From Chryseobacterium ginsenosidimutans (GTDB lineage Bacteria; Bacteroidota; Bacteroidia; Flavobacteriales; Weeksellaceae): DNA of 64,000 bases. The DNA lies in NCBI RefSeq assembly GCF_030823405.1, contig NZ_JAUSXC010000001.1, positions 682,001 through 746,000 on the forward strand. The letters run 5' to 3'. The notes beneath the pieces are model-generated. The model did no database searches and had not been told where the DNA came from. It saw only the letters and a program-made list of their open reading frames with translations. Shown here one piece after another: positions 23,528-31,598 of the stretch. Both the position numbers and the translations under genes were made by a program. The stretch's first letter is position 1, and every line of letters begins with the position of its first letter.

Positions 23528-24592
23528 ATGTTTGAAGATAAAGAACCGGAATTAACGCCGATTTCCAAATTAGGAGAATTTGGTTTAATAAAACACTTGA
23601 CAAAGCATTTTCCGTTAGCCAACGAATCTTCTGAGCTTGGAGTGGGAGATGATGCTGCGGTTATAAATCCTGGCAATAAAAAAGTTGTATTGACGACCGA
23701 TGTTTTGGCAGAAGGCGTTCATTTCAATTTAGGATATGTTCCGTTGAAGCATTTGGGGTATAAAGCTGTTGTTGTTAATTTGAGTGATATTGCTGCAATG
23801 AATGCAACACCAACACAGATTTTAGTTTCTCTGGCTGTTTCAAACCGTTTTCCGGTGGAAGCATTAGAAGAACTTTATGCAGGAATTCAGACAGCTTGTT
23901 CTCGTTATAAAGTTGATTTAATTGGCGGAGATACAACAAGTTCCAATGCCGGACTTGTGATGAGCATCACCGCTGTCGGACTAGAAAATGACGAAAATAT
24001 TGTAAAAAGAAGTACAGCAAAACCAAACGATCTGCTTGTGGTAACAGGTGATTTGGGTGGAGCTTATATGGGACTTCAGATTTTGGAAAGAGAACATGCC
24101 GTTTTTTTAGCAGATCCGAATATGCAGCCTGAAATGGAAGGCTACGACTATATTCTGGAAAGACAGCTAAAACCTGAAGCAAGAACGGATGTGAAAGCAA
24201 TTTTAGAACAGTTGGACATTAAACCAACCTCTATGATTGATGTTTCTGATGGTTTGGCTTCAGAAATTCTTCATCTTTCTGATCAGTCACAAGTTGGATT
24301 CAGATTGTATGAAGAGAAAGTTCCGATGGATAACCTGACGATTACAACGGCGGATGAATTTAATTTAAATCCGGTGATGACCGCTCTTAGTGGTGGTGAA
24401 GATTATGAATTATTATTCACGATTTCTCCAAATGATTTTGAGAAAATGAAAAACCACCCGGATTTTAGCATTATCGGTCATGCAGTTGAAAAAGAAGAAG
24501 GGAACTTTATGGTGGCAAGAGGTTCAAATCAATTGGTTGCTTTAACGGCGCAGGGTTGGGATGCTTTTTTAGGAAATCAACAAAACGAATAA
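23528..24592 (+). CDS. thiL: Thiamine-monophosphate kinase
   Basis: ATP-dependent phosphorylation of thiamine phosphate to the active diphosphate. The 354-aa protein shows the ThiL/PurM-type fold with GVGDDAAVI, TDVLAEGVHFN, VVVNLSDIAAMNATP, IGGDTTSSNAG, VTGDLGGAYMGLQ, SMIDVSDGLASEI and LSGGEDYELLF; the Asp residues bind Mg-ATP. No TPP riboswitch is visible upstream. The upstream gap holds a weak AAGTAaATGTT/AACATTACTT hairpin and a run of ATTAC-like words. It ends in a strong terminator. Confidence 0.95.
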   Translation: MFEDKEPELTPISKLGEFGLIKHLTKHFPLANESSELGVGDDAAVINPGNKKVVLTTDVLAEGVHFNLGYVPLKHLGYKAVVVNLSDIAAMNATPTQILVSLAVSNRFPVEALEELYAGIQTACSRYKVDLIGGDTTSSNAGLVMSITAVGLENDENIVKRSTAKPNDLLVVTGDLGGAYMGLQILEREHAVFLADPNMQPEMEGYDYILERQLKPEARTDVKAILEQLDIKPTSMIDVSDGLASEILHLSDQSQVGFRLYEEKVPMDNLTITTADEFNLNPVMTALSGGEDYELLFTISPNDFEKMKNHPDFSIIGHAVEKEEGNFMVARGSNQLVALTAQGWDAFLGNQQNE

Positions 24593-24621
24593 AATTTTAT
24601 TTAATTTTAAATATTGTTAAA

Positions 24622-24650
24622 AAACCACTACGGATTGTAGTGGTTTTTAT
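24622..24650. terminator. Bidirectional terminator between thiL and the GG-leader peptide
   Basis: AAACCACTAC / GTAGTGGTTT stem (24622-24631 and 24637-24646) with a 5-base loop, a T run on the plus strand and an A run before it. Confidence 0.9.
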
Positions 24651-24653
24651 TAT

Positions 24654-24905
24654 TTAAAAAGGTTGTTCCGTGCATCGATCATCTCCTGGAGGGCAATATG
24701 TTCCGCCGCCGCCTGAACCACCACCTCCTCCTACGGCAACACATTGTCCGGGATTTCCGTCGTCATTCATTTCGCATGCTTTTCCGAAGGTACATTCGCA
24801 ATCTGTCCAGCAATAAGCGGAATCTCCGTTGCTGTGACAGCCGTCTCCGCCTCCACCAAGAATGTGGGATAGGTCTTTTCTTAAAAGTTTTTTGATGTTT
24901 TTCAT
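24654..24905 (-). CDS. Double-glycine-leader, cysteine-rich bacteriocin-like peptide (83 aa)
   Basis: The N-terminus MKNIKKLLRKDLSHILGG is a bacteriocin-type leader: basic start, amphipathic helix with a Leu at the expected position, and Gly-Gly before the cut. The remaining residues carry eight Cys (about 23, 32, 36, 38, 44, 55, 70 and 76), including CWTDCEC, and a flexible Gly-rich linker GGGGGSGGGG. This suggests export and cleavage by a C39-peptidase ABC transporter and a disulfide-bonded product. No such transporter, immunity gene or modifying enzyme lies nearby. Chryseobacterium genomes hold many orphan peptides with similar leaders; their function is not established. Confidence 0.8.
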   Translation of the reverse strand: MKNIKKLLRKDLSHILGGGGDGCHSNGDSAYCWTDCECTFGKACEMNDDGNPGQCVAVGGGGGSGGGGTYCPPGDDRCTEQPF

Positions 24906-25084
24906 AATTAAAGTTTTGAATTGGTTTAAAATATTTTGTAATAATTAAATATAAAGAAATTTATTAATCGAATTCGTAAATTATAAGAAAACCAGGATAA
25001 AAAAGATTTAAAAATAATGTCAGTTTATCTCATCCTTTCATTATTCCAACTCATCATAGCATCTCGACACTTAATCAAGTAATT

Positions 25085-25115
25085 TTTGTAAAAAAGAAAC
25101 GAAGACCTCTCTTTG
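25085..25115 (+). promoter_or_regulatory. Probable promoter of the DUF6268 gene
   Basis: TTTG (25085-25088), 19-base spacer, TCTCTTTG (25108-25115), one mismatch from TAnnTTTG; 17 bases before the ATG at 25132. Confidence 0.5.
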
Positions 25116-25131
25116 CATAAATTTTTTAATT

Positions 25132-26040
25132 ATGAAGAAAGGTCTTTTGACTGCTTTTTATTGTTTTACCCACTTCAGTTGTTGGGTAAACGCACAGACC
25201 GGAATTTCCGGAGAGCTTAAAACGGAATATATTCCGTACTCCAGCTATATCCGACCGGAAGACAGTGTAAAAACGGATTCTAAGAGTGATTTTAAAAGGG
25301 TAGATCTAAGCTTTAATATTCCATTATCAATGAAGAAAAATGAGGATGGAAAAGTGAAGTCGTGGTCTTTGCTGGTTAATGGTTCTTATGCAAAAATGTC
25401 CCACAGAAACTATGAAACTCAGTTATTTCCTGACCAAATGCTGAACGCTCAGGTCGGTTTGCAACATTTAAGACCTTTAGGCGGAAAATGGAGTATGATG
25501 ATGACGGCATCTGTTGGTGTTTATACAGATCATGAAAATGTAGATTTTGATGATGTTTTGGGACAAGGCGGGGTACTTTTTATCAAGAATTTTAATCCTA
25601 AGCTTGCTCTTGGTTTAGGCCCTGTTCTGACAACAGCGTTTGGAGTTCCAATGATTATGCCCTGGATTTATTTTGATTGGAAAACAGGTAATAAAATTAA
25701 ATTTAACATCAATTTTCCGGAAGGAATGGAAGCCGGCTATCAGTTCACCGACAAATTTGCATTAAAGGCGGTAGTCGGTTTAAATGGAATGACCGTAGAA
25801 AGAAACAAGGACGGAAAATCGGTATTACTGGGATATCAGCAAATTACAGCAGGCTTAAGACCGGAAATTAAGATCAATGAATCATTAAGCCTGAAATTAA
25901 CAGGAGGAACGGCCTTACTGAGAAGTTTCAATGAAAACGAACGCAAAATAAAAAGCATTTTTAAAATGAAACAAGGTGAAGATCCCCGATTTGCAAGCAC
26001 ATTTTATGTAGCAGTTGCCCTACGTTGGAATTTACCCTAA
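25132..26040 (+). CDS. DUF6268-like outer-membrane beta-barrel protein (302 aa)
   Basis: Signal peptide ending VNAQ, followed by alternating strands rich in aromatic residues and Gly, and a closing FYVAVALRWNLP with a terminal aromatic strand, as in outer-membrane barrels. The whole pattern (GELKTEYIPYSSY..., LGLGPVLTT, FDWKTGNKIKFNINFPEGMEAGYQFTDKF) fits DUF6268. It converges with the LytTR gene 2 bases away and is flanked by a two-component pair, which may control it. Its role is unknown. Confidence 0.78.
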   Translation: MKKGLLTAFYCFTHFSCWVNAQTGISGELKTEYIPYSSYIRPEDSVKTDSKSDFKRVDLSFNIPLSMKKNEDGKVKSWSLLVNGSYAKMSHRNYETQLFPDQMLNAQVGLQHLRPLGGKWSMMMTASVGVYTDHENVDFDDVLGQGGVLFIKNFNPKLALGLGPVLTTAFGVPMIMPWIYFDWKTGNKIKFNINFPEGMEAGYQFTDKFALKAVVGLNGMTVERNKDGKSVLLGYQQITAGLRPEIKINESLSLKLTGGTALLRSFNENERKIKSIFKMKQGEDPRFASTFYVAVALRWNLP

Positions 26041-26041
26041 A

Positions 26042-26779
26042 CTATTTACTAATGAGCTTCTTATACACAACCTGACTGAGCAATTCTTCTTTTCGAGTTC
26101 TGGATATAGGAAGCTCAATTTTATTGATAAACAAACGTCCTCCTGAGATCATATCGATATGAGTGATATTGATTAAAAAAGATTTATGAATCCTGAAAAA
26201 ATGCTCAGCAGGAAGCGATTCTTCGATAGCTTTCATTGTTTGATGAATAACAAGCGATTTATCTTTAAAATGAAGCTTCGTATAATTCTGCATACTTTCA
26301 ATAAATAAAATATCTACCCATGAAACTTTGATAAAAGAATCAGACTGTCGCACATACAAAAAAGGATCATCGAAGGGTGTATTCCTTTTTATTTTTTCGG
26401 ACATGATGAATTGCTGATGTGCCTTATTCACCGCCTGATAAAAACGATTAAAAGCAATAGGTTTCAACAGATAGTCGACCACCTGAAGCCTATATCCTTC
26501 CAAAGCATATTCTGAGTAAGCGGTTGTAAGAATGCATAACGGCGGATTTTCCAATTGTTCTAAAAACTCAAGACCTGTTAAATAAGGCATATTAATATCC
26601 AGAAAAAGAAGGTCAATTTGATGGCTCTGTACTTTAGAATTGGCTTCCAAAGCAGTTGCACAAGTATCTACAACCTCTAAAAAGTCAATTTGATCGGCCA
26701 TTTCTTTCAGATGAAATCTCGCTAACGGCTCATCATCTATAATTAAGCATTTCATTTTGGGAAGATTATTGTTCGTCAT
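26042..26779 (-). CDS. LytTR-family response regulator
   Basis: 245-aa DNA-binding regulator. The receiver domain has the acidic pair IIDDEPLA, the phospho-accepting Asp in DLLFLDINMPYL (about residue 58), Thr/Ser in ILTTAYSEYA and Lys in LLKPIAFNRFY. The C-terminal LytTR domain (about residues 140-240) includes DILFIESMQNYTKLHF, HFFRIHKSFLINITHI and LPISRTRKEELL. It overlaps the kinase gene by 14 bases, so the two form one unit. LytTR proteins bind paired direct repeats; I find no convincing site upstream of the flanking barrel genes. Confidence 0.93.
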   Translation of the reverse strand: MTNNNLPKMKCLIIDDEPLARFHLKEMADQIDFLEVVDTCATALEANSKVQSHQIDLLFLDINMPYLTGLEFLEQLENPPLCILTTAYSEYALEGYRLQVVDYLLKPIAFNRFYQAVNKAHQQFIMSEKIKRNTPFDDPFLYVRQSDSFIKVSWVDILFIESMQNYTKLHFKDKSLVIHQTMKAIEESLPAEHFFRIHKSFLINITHIDMISGGRLFINKIELPISRTRKEELLSQVVYKKLISK

Positions 26780-27827
26780 TTTCTTGGGATAATTTTAAAG
26801 TTAAAGAAACTTTGTAAATGTCATCATCAGATTCGATTTTTAATGTGTGTGAATCCGGATATTGAAGGTTTAGCCGTTTTTTTACATTTTGCAGACCGAT
26901 TCCATGTGCACCGTCTTTCTTTTTGTAAGTGGTGAGGTTAGAATAAGAATTTTCAACATAAAAGGAAAGTATATTGTCCTCTTCTTTACATGAAATAATG
27001 ATGTAACCTTTGTGCCCGGGCAAACGACAAACATATTTAAAAGCATTTTCTATAAATGGAACGAGCAAAAGAGGAGCAATAAAAGCTTTTTTATTATTGA
27101 TGTCCCAAGTGGCTTTTACGTCCAGTTCGTTTCCCCATCTCAATTTTTCAACTTCAACAAGATCTTGGAGATATTGAATTTCCTGGCTGACCATAACCTG
27201 ATTTTTATTGCAGTGATACAATTGGTACCGCAGAATATCAGAAAATTTTAACAACAGAAATGAAGCGAGTTCCGTATTCGTTTTCATTAAAATATGAATG
27301 TGGTTCAAGACATTGAATATCACATGCGGGTTAATCTGATCCTGTAAAAGCTTAAGCTGACTTTCCAAATGTGCCTGCTGAAGTAGAATATGATCACGTT
27401 CTATTTTTCCATGTTCGAGATAAAACCTTATTCCACAAGCAGTTCCGATAATGAGAAGTGATGCAGGGATTGATAAGTAAAAACCTTTCCACAGCGCAGC
27501 CAGATGCCCCGAGAAACTTGGCGGAAGAGGAGTTTGTGCGTCGATATAGATATAAGCAAAGACAAATGAAAATATAAAACTCAGTAAAATAATTACAATT
27601 CCGGCTTCTACTAAGAAATGATTCATCTTTTTGGAAATCAGAGCTTTTGGAAGCAATTTGTCGGTTAAGAAGTGTGCAAAAATAGAAGAACTTATCAGAA
27701 TAACGGTAGTCTGCAGAAATGCATTATATATTCCGGAATCAACCTGAATCTGCATCCAGATCGCCATCCCGAAAACAAACCAGAAAATGATAATTAGTAT
27801 ATGTTTTTTTAAAAAAAGCTTTGTCAT
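26766..27827 (-). CDS. LytS/YehU-type sensor histidine kinase
   Basis: 353-aa membrane kinase with four predicted helices in the first 140 residues and no large sensory loop. A short coiled-coil leads to the His_kinase domain: LKLLQDQINPHVIFNVLNHIHIL, with the phospho-accepting His in NPHVIFN. Then come VSQEIQYLQDLVEVEKLRWG and the ATPase region VPFIENAFKY and GIGLQNVKKRLNLQYP. It overlaps the response-regulator gene by 14 bases. The signal is unknown; the compact membrane part suggests an envelope or small hydrophobic cue. Confidence 0.93.
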   Translation of the reverse strand: MTKLFLKKHILIIIFWFVFGMAIWMQIQVDSGIYNAFLQTTVILISSSIFAHFLTDKLLPKALISKKMNHFLVEAGIVIILLSFIFSFVFAYIYIDAQTPLPPSFSGHLAALWKGFYLSIPASLLIIGTACGIRFYLEHGKIERDHILLQQAHLESQLKLLQDQINPHVIFNVLNHIHILMKTNTELASFLLLKFSDILRYQLYHCNKNQVMVSQEIQYLQDLVEVEKLRWGNELDVKATWDINNKKAFIAPLLLVPFIENAFKYVCRLPGHKGYIIISCKEEDNILSFYVENSYSNLTTYKKKDGAHGIGLQNVKKRLNLQYPDSHTLKIESDDDIYKVSLTLKLSQENDEQ

Positions 27828-27844
27828 AGATTAAGCAGGTAGAT

Positions 27845-27881
27845 TTATAAAAAATTAGAAACCACAATTTGCAGTTTCTAA
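27845..27881 (-). terminator. Terminator after the barrel gene at 27904
   Basis: Minus strand: TTAGAAAC (27881-27874) pairs with GTTTCTAA (27862-27855), followed by TTTTTTAT. It separates the barrel gene from the kinase operon. Confidence 0.75.
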
Positions 27882-27903
27882 TACGTAAAGATAATTTAAG
27901 TTT

Positions 27904-28491
27904 TTAGAACAGAAAGTATCCGATTCCCAGTGAAAAGCTGTGAGGTTTAGACTTAAATTCCTTGCTGATGCTGGATAATCCTGTCTCATAACGGAGGTCA
28001 ACACTGAAGTTTTTATAATCAATTCCAACGCCTCCTGTGATCCCAACATTGAACTTGTTAAATCCTTCCTGTAACACCTTAGTTGTAGATAAATTATCAT
28101 TAAAAGCATAACTGTAAACGCCACCTGCAAATGCTCTGATATTGAAATCTTTGTTGTTGACGATTTTGTAACCAATGACGATAGGTACGTTAATGGAATT
28201 CCACTTTAATTTTGACGAACTTCCATCTTTCATTTCGTAAGAAGTTTTCCTTTTGTTGAATAAAACCTCTCCTTGTACATATAAATGGTTAAAATCTACC
28301 CTTGTCATCATTCCGGTCTGATATCCCAAGCCATATTTTCCTTCGAGTGCCGAAGATTCGGAAGACATTTTTGTAAAATTGGTTCCTCCCTTTATGCCGA
28401 TGTGAAAGGCTAGTGTTTGTTGTGCATTGGCATCAACCGAACAAGTAATGCATGCAAATAATGAGCTTAATGCTAAAAAACGTTGTTTCAT
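27904..28491 (-). CDS. PorT-like outer-membrane beta-barrel protein (195 aa)
   Basis: Signal peptide (MKQRFLALSSLFACITCSVDANAQ), then the typical GIKGGTNFTKMSS opening, strands such as YVQGEVLFNKRKTSY and LKWNSINVPIVIGYK, and a GIGYFLF end with a terminal aromatic residue. This is the small eight-stranded barrel annotated as porin family or PorT-like in Bacteroidota. It lies directly upstream of the LytS/LytR-type pair on the same strand but is separated from it by a terminator. Confidence 0.85.
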   Translation of the reverse strand: MKQRFLALSSLFACITCSVDANAQQTLAFHIGIKGGTNFTKMSSESSALEGKYGLGYQTGMMTRVDFNHLYVQGEVLFNKRKTSYEMKDGSSSKLKWNSINVPIVIGYKIVNNKDFNIRAFAGGVYSYAFNDNLSTTKVLQEGFNKFNVGITGGVGIDYKNFSVDLRYETGLSSISKEFKSKPHSFSLGIGYFLF

Positions 28492-28601
28492 AAGATGTTA
28501 TTAAAATCTGATGCAAAACAACAACTGCAAGCGATGAATTGAAATTTTATTTGATGAATGGTAAGGATGATTTGACGAGAAGTGAATTCTATTTGAAAAA
28601 G

Positions 28602-28630
28602 AATCCCCGCTACGAATGCAACGGGGATTT
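28602..28630. terminator. Bidirectional terminator upstream of the barrel gene
   Basis: AATCCCCG (28602-28609) pairs with CGGGGATT (28622-28629), with T-rich flanks on both strands. It ends pepT transcription on the minus strand. Confidence 0.8.
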
Positions 28631-28652
28631 TAATATGATTTAAAACTAATTT

Positions 28653-29900
28653 TTATGCTTTCACAATATTAATAATAACCTCAGTTGCCTTTTCCATGCT
28701 TTCTAGAGCCACATATTCGTAAGGACCGTGGAAATTCATTCCGCCTGCAAAAATATTCGGACAAGGAAGTCCCATATAAGATAATTGCGCTCCGTCTGTT
28801 CCGCCTCTGATGGCTTTGATCTTCGGTTCAATATTCGCTTCTTTCATCGCTTTCGCAGCAAGATCAATGATATGCATTTTGCCTTCAAACTGCTGCTTCA
28901 TATTGCGGTATTGTTCTTTAATTTCAATTTCTGCTGTTCCTGCGCCATGTTTTTGGTTAAACTCAGCAACTTTTTCCTCCATGAATTTCTTTCTCGCTTC
29001 ATATTTTTCTTCATCGTGATCTCGGATGATATATTGAAGTTTAGCCTCAGAAATATCAGCATTCACGTCCATTAAATGATAAAAGCCGTCAAAACCTTTA
29101 GTAGTAGCGGGAGTTTCATTTGCCGGAAGTAATTGAATAAATTCAGCAGCTAAAAGACCTGCATTCACCATTTTTCCGAAAGCATAACCTGGGTGTACAC
29201 TCAATCCGTGGATTTTTACCACAGCTCCTGCTGCATTGAAGTTTTCATATTCCAGTTCTCCAACTTCACTTCCGTCCATTGTATAAGCGAATTCTGCCCC
29301 GAATTTTGCCACATCAAATTTATGCGCTCCTCTTCCGATTTCTTCATCGGGGGTAAATCCTACGGCTATTCTTCCGTGCTTAATTTCAGGATGAGCAATT
29401 AAATATTCAGCAGCCGTTACAATTTCTGCACAACCTGCTTTGTCATCGGCTCCCAAGAGAGTATTTCCGTCAGTTGTAATTAGCGTTTGACCGATATATT
29501 TTTTTAAACTTTCAAATTTTGAAGGTGATAAAGTAAATCCTGTTGTCTGATTTAAAACCAAATCACTTCCGTCATAATTTTCCCAAACCTGAGGTTTTAC
29601 ATTTTCCCCACTGAAATCCGGTGAAGTATCATAATGGGAAATAAATCCAACAGTAGGCCTGTCGTCATTTTCAAGGTTTGAAGGAACGTAACCCATTATA
29701 TAACCGTTTTCGTCAATCGACACATTCTCCAAACCGATTGTTTTCAGTTCTTCAACAATGTATTTTGCGATGTCCCACTGCCTTTCCGTAGAAGGAGTTG
29801 TTTCACTTTCTGCGTCGCTCGTTGAATAGATTTTTACATAATTAAGAAAACGGTTCAGTAGTTTTTCTTTCCATAATTGGTTGAATTCCATAGTACTCAT
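28653..29900 (-). CDS. pepT: Peptidase T (tripeptide aminopeptidase)
   Basis: M20-family dizinc aminopeptidase releasing N-terminal residues from tripeptides in the cytoplasm. At 415 aa it is full length. The metal sites are seen in GFISHYDTSPDFSG (His, Asp), LLGADDKAGCAEI (bridging Asp), FTPDEEIGRGAHKFD (catalytic Glu pair), YTMDGSEVGE and the late FHGPYEYVALESME (His). The start may be the first ATG or the one three codons later. Its leader contains an inverted repeat at 29946-29990. Confidence 0.95.
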   Translation of the reverse strand: MSTMEFNQLWKEKLLNRFLNYVKIYSTSDAESETTPSTERQWDIAKYIVEELKTIGLENVSIDENGYIMGYVPSNLENDDRPTVGFISHYDTSPDFSGENVKPQVWENYDGSDLVLNQTTGFTLSPSKFESLKKYIGQTLITTDGNTLLGADDKAGCAEIVTAAEYLIAHPEIKHGRIAVGFTPDEEIGRGAHKFDVAKFGAEFAYTMDGSEVGELEYENFNAAGAVVKIHGLSVHPGYAFGKMVNAGLLAAEFIQLLPANETPATTKGFDGFYHLMDVNADISEAKLQYIIRDHDEEKYEARKKFMEEKVAEFNQKHGAGTAEIEIKEQYRNMKQQFEGKMHIIDLAAKAMKEANIEPKIKAIRGGTDGAQLSYMGLPCPNIFAGGMNFHGPYEYVALESMEKATEVIINIVKA

Positions 29901-29945
29901 CAGATATAGTAAATTTAAAATAGCGCAAATTGCCGGTTGATGGGT

Positions 29946-29990
29946 TACTGATAAAAACGGTTTTTACAGGTGCCATCAACAGCAACTTAC
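29946..29990 (-). repeat. Inverted repeat in the pepT leader
   Basis: GTTGATGG (29946-29953) and CCATCAAC (29983-29990) form an 8-bp outer stem. Inside it CTG/CAG and AAAAA/TTTTT can also pair around CGG. It lies 46-90 bases upstream of the pepT ATG and could fold in the leader RNA. Confidence 0.45.
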
Positions 29991-30477
29991 ACACACCAAA
30001 AATAATTAAAGTTTTTGAACAAAAGCAGCTAATTTTGAACAAAATTTAGAGAGTATGAAATCATCATTTGTAATACGGCCTCAAACTTTATTTTGGTGTT
30101 CTGAGAATATGAAAACTAATTATTTGAATAAACTGATACTTCTTAGAAATTTTGATATTCTAAAGATGACGAAATACAATGTTTAATTCCAAACAGAATG
30201 ATTTAGTTGTTGAGAAGAATTCGATATTTATTGTCACGCTAAATCGTATTTTAGTTCTGTATATCAATTAGTTGTTTGTTTTTAAGCTGTGTAATTAATT
30301 TGCTAATTATTTAGGTAAAATCTGCAAAAAAGTTATTTTTTGTAGCAGGAAAAAAAGCATATTTAATTTTATGTTTATAGCTAATGTGTTGATTTATTGT
30401 ATTGTTGTTTTGTAAAACGATTTTTTTCTAATATTTCTTAAGAATATCCTTTCAAATAAATAATCAGATTATGGCTG

Positions 30478-30525
30478 TCAGTTTCCAACCATTTATAATA
30501 TATGATTGTAAACTGATGTTTTTTT
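30478..30525 (+). repeat. Imperfect palindrome followed by a T run
   Basis: TCAGTTT ... AAACTGA outer arms (30478-30516) with CAA/TTG and CAT/ATG inner pairs, then TGTTTTTTTT. It has the form of a weak intrinsic terminator, but no plus-strand gene precedes it. Confidence 0.4.
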
Positions 30526-30608
30526 TACTAAATGAGATAAAAAAGGTTTTCGGATAATTTATCTGACATTAAATATTAGTTATTGAAATTTTGAATGAGA
30601 TATAAATG

Positions 30609-30636
30609 TTTGATAATCAAAATAATGATACATTTG
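30609..30636 (+). promoter_or_regulatory. Promoter of the HMG-CoA lyase gene
   Basis: TTTG (30609-30612), 16-base spacer, TACATTTG (30629-30636). A second -7-like TATATTTG occurs at 30669-30676 without a matching -33. Confidence 0.5.
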
Positions 30637-30648
30637 TTTATTAGCAGG

Positions 30649-30662
30649 CTAAACTTGTTTAG
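30649..30662. promoter_or_regulatory. Operator-like palindrome CTAAACTTGTTTAG
   Basis: A perfect 6-2-6 inverted repeat placed just downstream of the predicted transcription start and 33 bases before the lyase ATG. The size and position suit binding by a dimeric repressor. The cognate regulator is not evident in the window. Confidence 0.5.
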
Positions 30663-30694
30663 TTTTATTATATTTGAGAAAATCTAAAAGTAAA

Positions 30695-31543
30695 ATGTTT
30701 CTTACTGAATGTCCACGTGATGCAATGCAGGGTTGGGGAGAATTTATCCCGACAGATAAAAAAATAGATTATATCAACTCATTAATGGATGTTGGTTTTG
30801 ATGTGTTAGATTGCCTTAGTTTTGTTTCTCCCAAAGCGATTCCCCAAATGGCTGACTCTAATGAGGTTGCTGAAAATATTGATAAATCGCGCTCTAATAC
30901 AAAGGTTTCTGCAATTATTGCAAATTATAAAGGAGCAGAAAAAGCACTTAAACACCAATCGGTAGATATTATAGGCTTTCCGTTTTCTATTTCTGAAACT
31001 TTTCAGCATAGAAATACCAATAAAAATCAGGAAGAGGCTTTTAACGAAATCCTCAGAATGCAGGAATTGGTAAAAAGTGAGGATAAGCAGTTAAATATCT
31101 ATTTCTCAATGGCTTTCGGAAATCCATATGGAGAAATGTGGAAATGGAAAGATGTTGATTTCTGGGCTCAGAGATTTTCAGAAATAGGAATTAAAGATGT
31201 CTTACTTTCTGATACAACGGGAGTTGCAACACCGGAAACAATATCGCTTTTATTTGGAAAAATACCTTCAAAATATCCCGACATTAATTTTGGAGCCCAT
31301 TTTCATAACCGTTATGAAGATTCTTACTCAAAATTAAAAGCAGCTTACGATCAAGGTTGTACAAGATTCGACAGTGCAATAAAAGGAATTGGCGGTTGCC
31401 CGATGGCAAAAGATGATTTGGTTGGAAATATGCCGACAGAGCAGGTAATTAATTTCATGAGCGTAGAAAAAGCGAGTCACAAATTGAATTTATTAAACTT
31501 CGAAAGCTCTTATAATAAAGCAAAAGATATTTTTCATTTTTAA
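30695..31543 (+). CDS. Hydroxymethylglutaryl-CoA lyase
   Basis: Cleaves HMG-CoA to acetoacetate and acetyl-CoA, the last step of leucine degradation. I use the ATG at 30695 (MFLTECPRDAMQG), since the earlier in-frame TTG overlaps a -7-like promoter element. HMGL-like TIM-barrel motifs are ECPRDAMQGWGEFIP (catalytic Arg-Asp), LSFVSPKAIPQMAD, SDTTGVATPE, GAHFHNRYEDS (metal His pair) and the Cys loop GIGGCPMAKDDLVGN. At 282 aa it is full length. No other leucine-pathway genes flank it. Confidence 0.9.
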   Translation: MFLTECPRDAMQGWGEFIPTDKKIDYINSLMDVGFDVLDCLSFVSPKAIPQMADSNEVAENIDKSRSNTKVSAIIANYKGAEKALKHQSVDIIGFPFSISETFQHRNTNKNQEEAFNEILRMQELVKSEDKQLNIYFSMAFGNPYGEMWKWKDVDFWAQRFSEIGIKDVLLSDTTGVATPETISLLFGKIPSKYPDINFGAHFHNRYEDSYSKLKAAYDQGCTRFDSAIKGIGGCPMAKDDLVGNMPTEQVINFMSVEKASHKLNLLNFESSYNKAKDIFHF

Positions 31544-31598
31544 ATAATGATAATCTTCGCAGATTTAATAAAATAACAATTAATAAAGAATCACAAAA

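Larger units (their letters stand above)
29901..30608. other. AT-rich intergenic region
   Basis: About 700 bases between pepT and the HMG-CoA lyase gene. I see no convincing gene; the longest frame (30055-30186, 43 codons) has unconvincing composition. The region holds the pepT-leader inverted repeat at 29946-29990 and an imperfect palindrome followed by a T run at 30478-30525. Everything else is low-complexity AT-rich sequence. Confidence 0.6.

Noticed and set aside
24698..24895. Plus-strand frame opposite the GG-leader peptide
   Set aside because: Arg/His-rich translation of the complement of Gly/Asp/Cys codons; the minus-strand gene has a clear leader.
30055..30186. 43-codon ORF in the AT-rich gap
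   Set aside because: No recognisable pattern, no well-placed promoter, and composition typical of chance frames in AT-rich DNA.
30674..30694. TTG start for HMG-CoA lyase
   Set aside because: It overlaps a TATATTTG element and adds KSKSK residues not expected in the family; the ATG at 30695 fits.
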